Shown in pieces: positions 6,584 through 7,288 of a stretch of 7,288 bases of DNA (position 1 is the first letter of the stretch; each line of letters begins with the position of its first letter). This DNA comes from Emticicia sp043780375. Its GTDB lineage: Bacteria; Bacteroidota; Bacteroidia; Cytophagales; Spirosomataceae. The position numbers and the translations under genes were made by a program. The notes below the pieces were generated by a model. It was not told where the DNA came from. It did no database searches and saw nothing but the letters and a program-made list of their open reading frames with translations. Where the stretch lies: the NCBI RefSeq assembly GCF_043780375.1, contig NZ_JAYWCU010000188.1, positions 1 through 7,288 on the forward strand, read 5' to 3'.

Positions 6584-7053
6584 CTATATTTATCATTGCT
6601 TACCATTTTGGTATGGTCTGTCATATCCATATCATTTTGAAAGCAAAATAAAACGCACGCCATTCCTTTGTAACTTGAATGAATATTGTCAATTTTCTTA
6701 CCAGAAGCATCATATATATTACATGATGTTCCATTTTCTTTAACACTAAAAACTAAATCACCATTAACATTTTGATAGGTTTTTCCATCTTTACCCATGC
6801 GACCCATTAACTTTCCTTTAGCATCTATTAAATTCCCTTGTCCATCAACGTAAGCAATTTTATTTCCTTTAGCATCATTAATTACATGGTCTTTAGTAAT
6901 TTGACCAACCTTAACGCTACCTTTTTTAATTTCTCCTTTTTGATTGATGCTCAACATTTGGTGCTTGTAATTTGCATCTTGTGCTATGACATTAGACTGA
7001 AAGAAAAATATTGCTGTAATAAACAATGCGATTATATTTTTTAAAGTTGTCAT
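6511..7053 (-). CDS. exported protein with Gly-rich repeat region and C-terminal CPMHP metal-binding domain
   Basis: 180-aa protein, first complete gene of the operon. A signal peptide (MTTLKNIIALFITAIFFFQ..., ending IAQ near residue 25) sends it to the periplasm. Residues 38-130 form a Gly/Lys/Asp-rich stretch of short units, such as DAKGNKIAYVDGQG and DAKGKLMGRMGKDG, with DAKG recurring at a 17-residue spacing; these look like small beta-strand and turn repeats of unknown function. Residues 111, 133 and 137 are extra Cys. The C-terminus is a CPMHP domain (Cys158, His161, Cys172, Cys175), but its last part reads CSKCKMKLV, so the usual CGM is CKM. It probably binds copper or a similar soft metal outside the cytoplasm, as a buffer or sensor-like protein; this is inference. 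It is preceded by the operon's promoter region and followed after 19 bases by the 41-aa gene. Confidence 0.85.
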   Translation of the reverse strand: MTTLKNIIALFITAIFFFQSNVIAQDANYKHQMLSINQKGEIKKGSVKVGQITKDHVINDAKGNKIAYVDGQGNLIDAKGKLMGRMGKDGKTYQNVNGDLVFSVKENGTSCNIYDASGKKIDNIHSSYKGMACVLFCFQNDMDMTDHTKMVSNDKYSCPMHPEVTGKEGDRCSKCKMKLV

Positions 7054-7081
7054 TTTCTAATTTGTTTAAATATTTATTAAA

Positions 7082-7089
7082 CAAAGGTA
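7082..7089 (-). promoter_or_regulatory. Bacteroidota -7 promoter box (TACCTTTG)
   Basis: On the minus strand this reads TACCTTTG, a perfect match to the Bacteroidota -7 consensus TAnnTTTG. It lies 28 bases before the ATG of the 180-aa gene, giving a leader of about 20 bases. No TTG is seen at the expected -33 distance, which would fit a promoter that needs an activator. Confidence 0.7.
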
Positions 7090-7111
7090 GAAAGCCTAGC
7101 TGAAGTATATG

Positions 7112-7137
7112 TTACAGAATTTTACAAGATTGTTACA
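7112..7137 (-). promoter_or_regulatory. candidate operator: three TGTAA direct repeats, one per helical turn
   Basis: On the minus strand TGTAA occurs three times with start-to-start spacings of 11 and 10 bases. The two upstream copies extend to TTGTAA and the outer two to TGTAACA. The block ends 22 bases upstream of the -7 box, covering roughly -33 to -60, where an AraC-type activator with two helix-turn-helix units could bind on one DNA face and touch RNA polymerase. It overlaps the stop codon of the AraC-like gene. Binding is not shown by sequence alone. Confidence 0.5.
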
Positions 7138-7288
7138 ATATTATTGACATTATCGAGTGGCATGCGATTTTTGATAATTTGTCGTTTGTATTTACTCGGC
7201 GTAATTCCAACAATTTGCTTGAATTGATTCGATAAATAAGCCACACTACTATAACCTAAACCCCATGCAATTTCTGACAAATTTTGTT
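7122..7288 (-). CDS. AraC-family transcriptional regulator, C-terminal part (5' end outside window)
   Basis: The last 54 codons of an AraC-type DNA-binding protein, cut by the window edge. The visible sequence is the second helix-turn-helix: LSEIAWGLGYSSVAYLSNQF, then KQIVGITPSKYKRQ, matching the family pattern IAxxxGFxSxxYFSxxFKxxxGxTPxxYR. The first helix-turn-helix and any sensing domain lie outside, so the signal it detects is unknown. Its stop is 68 bases before the metal-binding operon, on the same strand. It is the obvious candidate activator of the promoter there, and the TGTAA repeats overlap its stop codon. In Bacteroidota, AraC-type regulators often precede metal-resistance genes. 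Confidence 0.93.
   Translation of the reverse strand, partial: QNLSEIAWGLGYSSVAYLSNQFKQIVGITPSKYKRQIIKNRMPLDNVNNIVTIL

Overview
The window looks like chromosomal or island DNA from a member of the Bacteroidota, probably a flavobacterium- or cytophaga-like organism. The evidence is AT-rich sequence, genes without clear Shine-Dalgarno sites, a promoter-like TAnnTTTG box, and protein families typical of that phylum (DUF2911, PepSY-TM, CPMHP-type heavy-metal-binding domains). Every supported gene is on the minus strand, so the window is best read from high to low coordinates.

In transcription order it holds: the last 54 codons of an AraC-type regulator (7288-7122); a 68-base intergenic region with a TAnnTTTG promoter box, preceded by three TGTAA repeats set one helical turn apart; an exported 180-aa protein ending in a CPMHP metal-binding domain (7053-6511); a 41-aa mini-protein that is almost only that same domain (6491-6366); a Cu(I)-type P1B ATPase with one HMA and two CPMHP domains (6358-3833); a PepSY membrane protein (3790-3047); a secreted DUF2911 protein (3039-2479); a secreted multicopper oxidase with Met-rich inserts and a C-terminal CopB-like, beta-barrel-like region (2468-39); and what may be the first codons of another gene (35-1). 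Gaps are 3 to 42 bases, so this is most likely one operon.

Together the genes form a copper detoxification system. The ATPase pumps Cu(I) out of the cytoplasm. The small CPMHP proteins probably bind metal in the cytoplasm (41 aa) and the periplasm (180 aa). The oxidase probably oxidises Cu(I) to less toxic Cu(II) in the periplasm or at the outer membrane. The PepSY and DUF2911 proteins are accessory parts of unknown mechanism. The AraC-like protein is the natural candidate regulator.

The core functions are well known. The less ordinary points are the oxidase/barrel fusion, the 41-aa stand-alone metal-binding peptide apparently related by duplication to the end of the gene before it, the phased repeat operator candidate, and the matching His-rich mature N-termini of two secreted proteins. 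Three start codons were set to ATGs downstream of longer TTG-started reading frames (2468, 3039, 6358), because these give proper signal peptides or a proper HMA start and remove overlaps. No tRNA, rRNA, CRISPR array, insertion sequence or clear intrinsic terminator was seen. No stretch over 300 bases lacks a gene.
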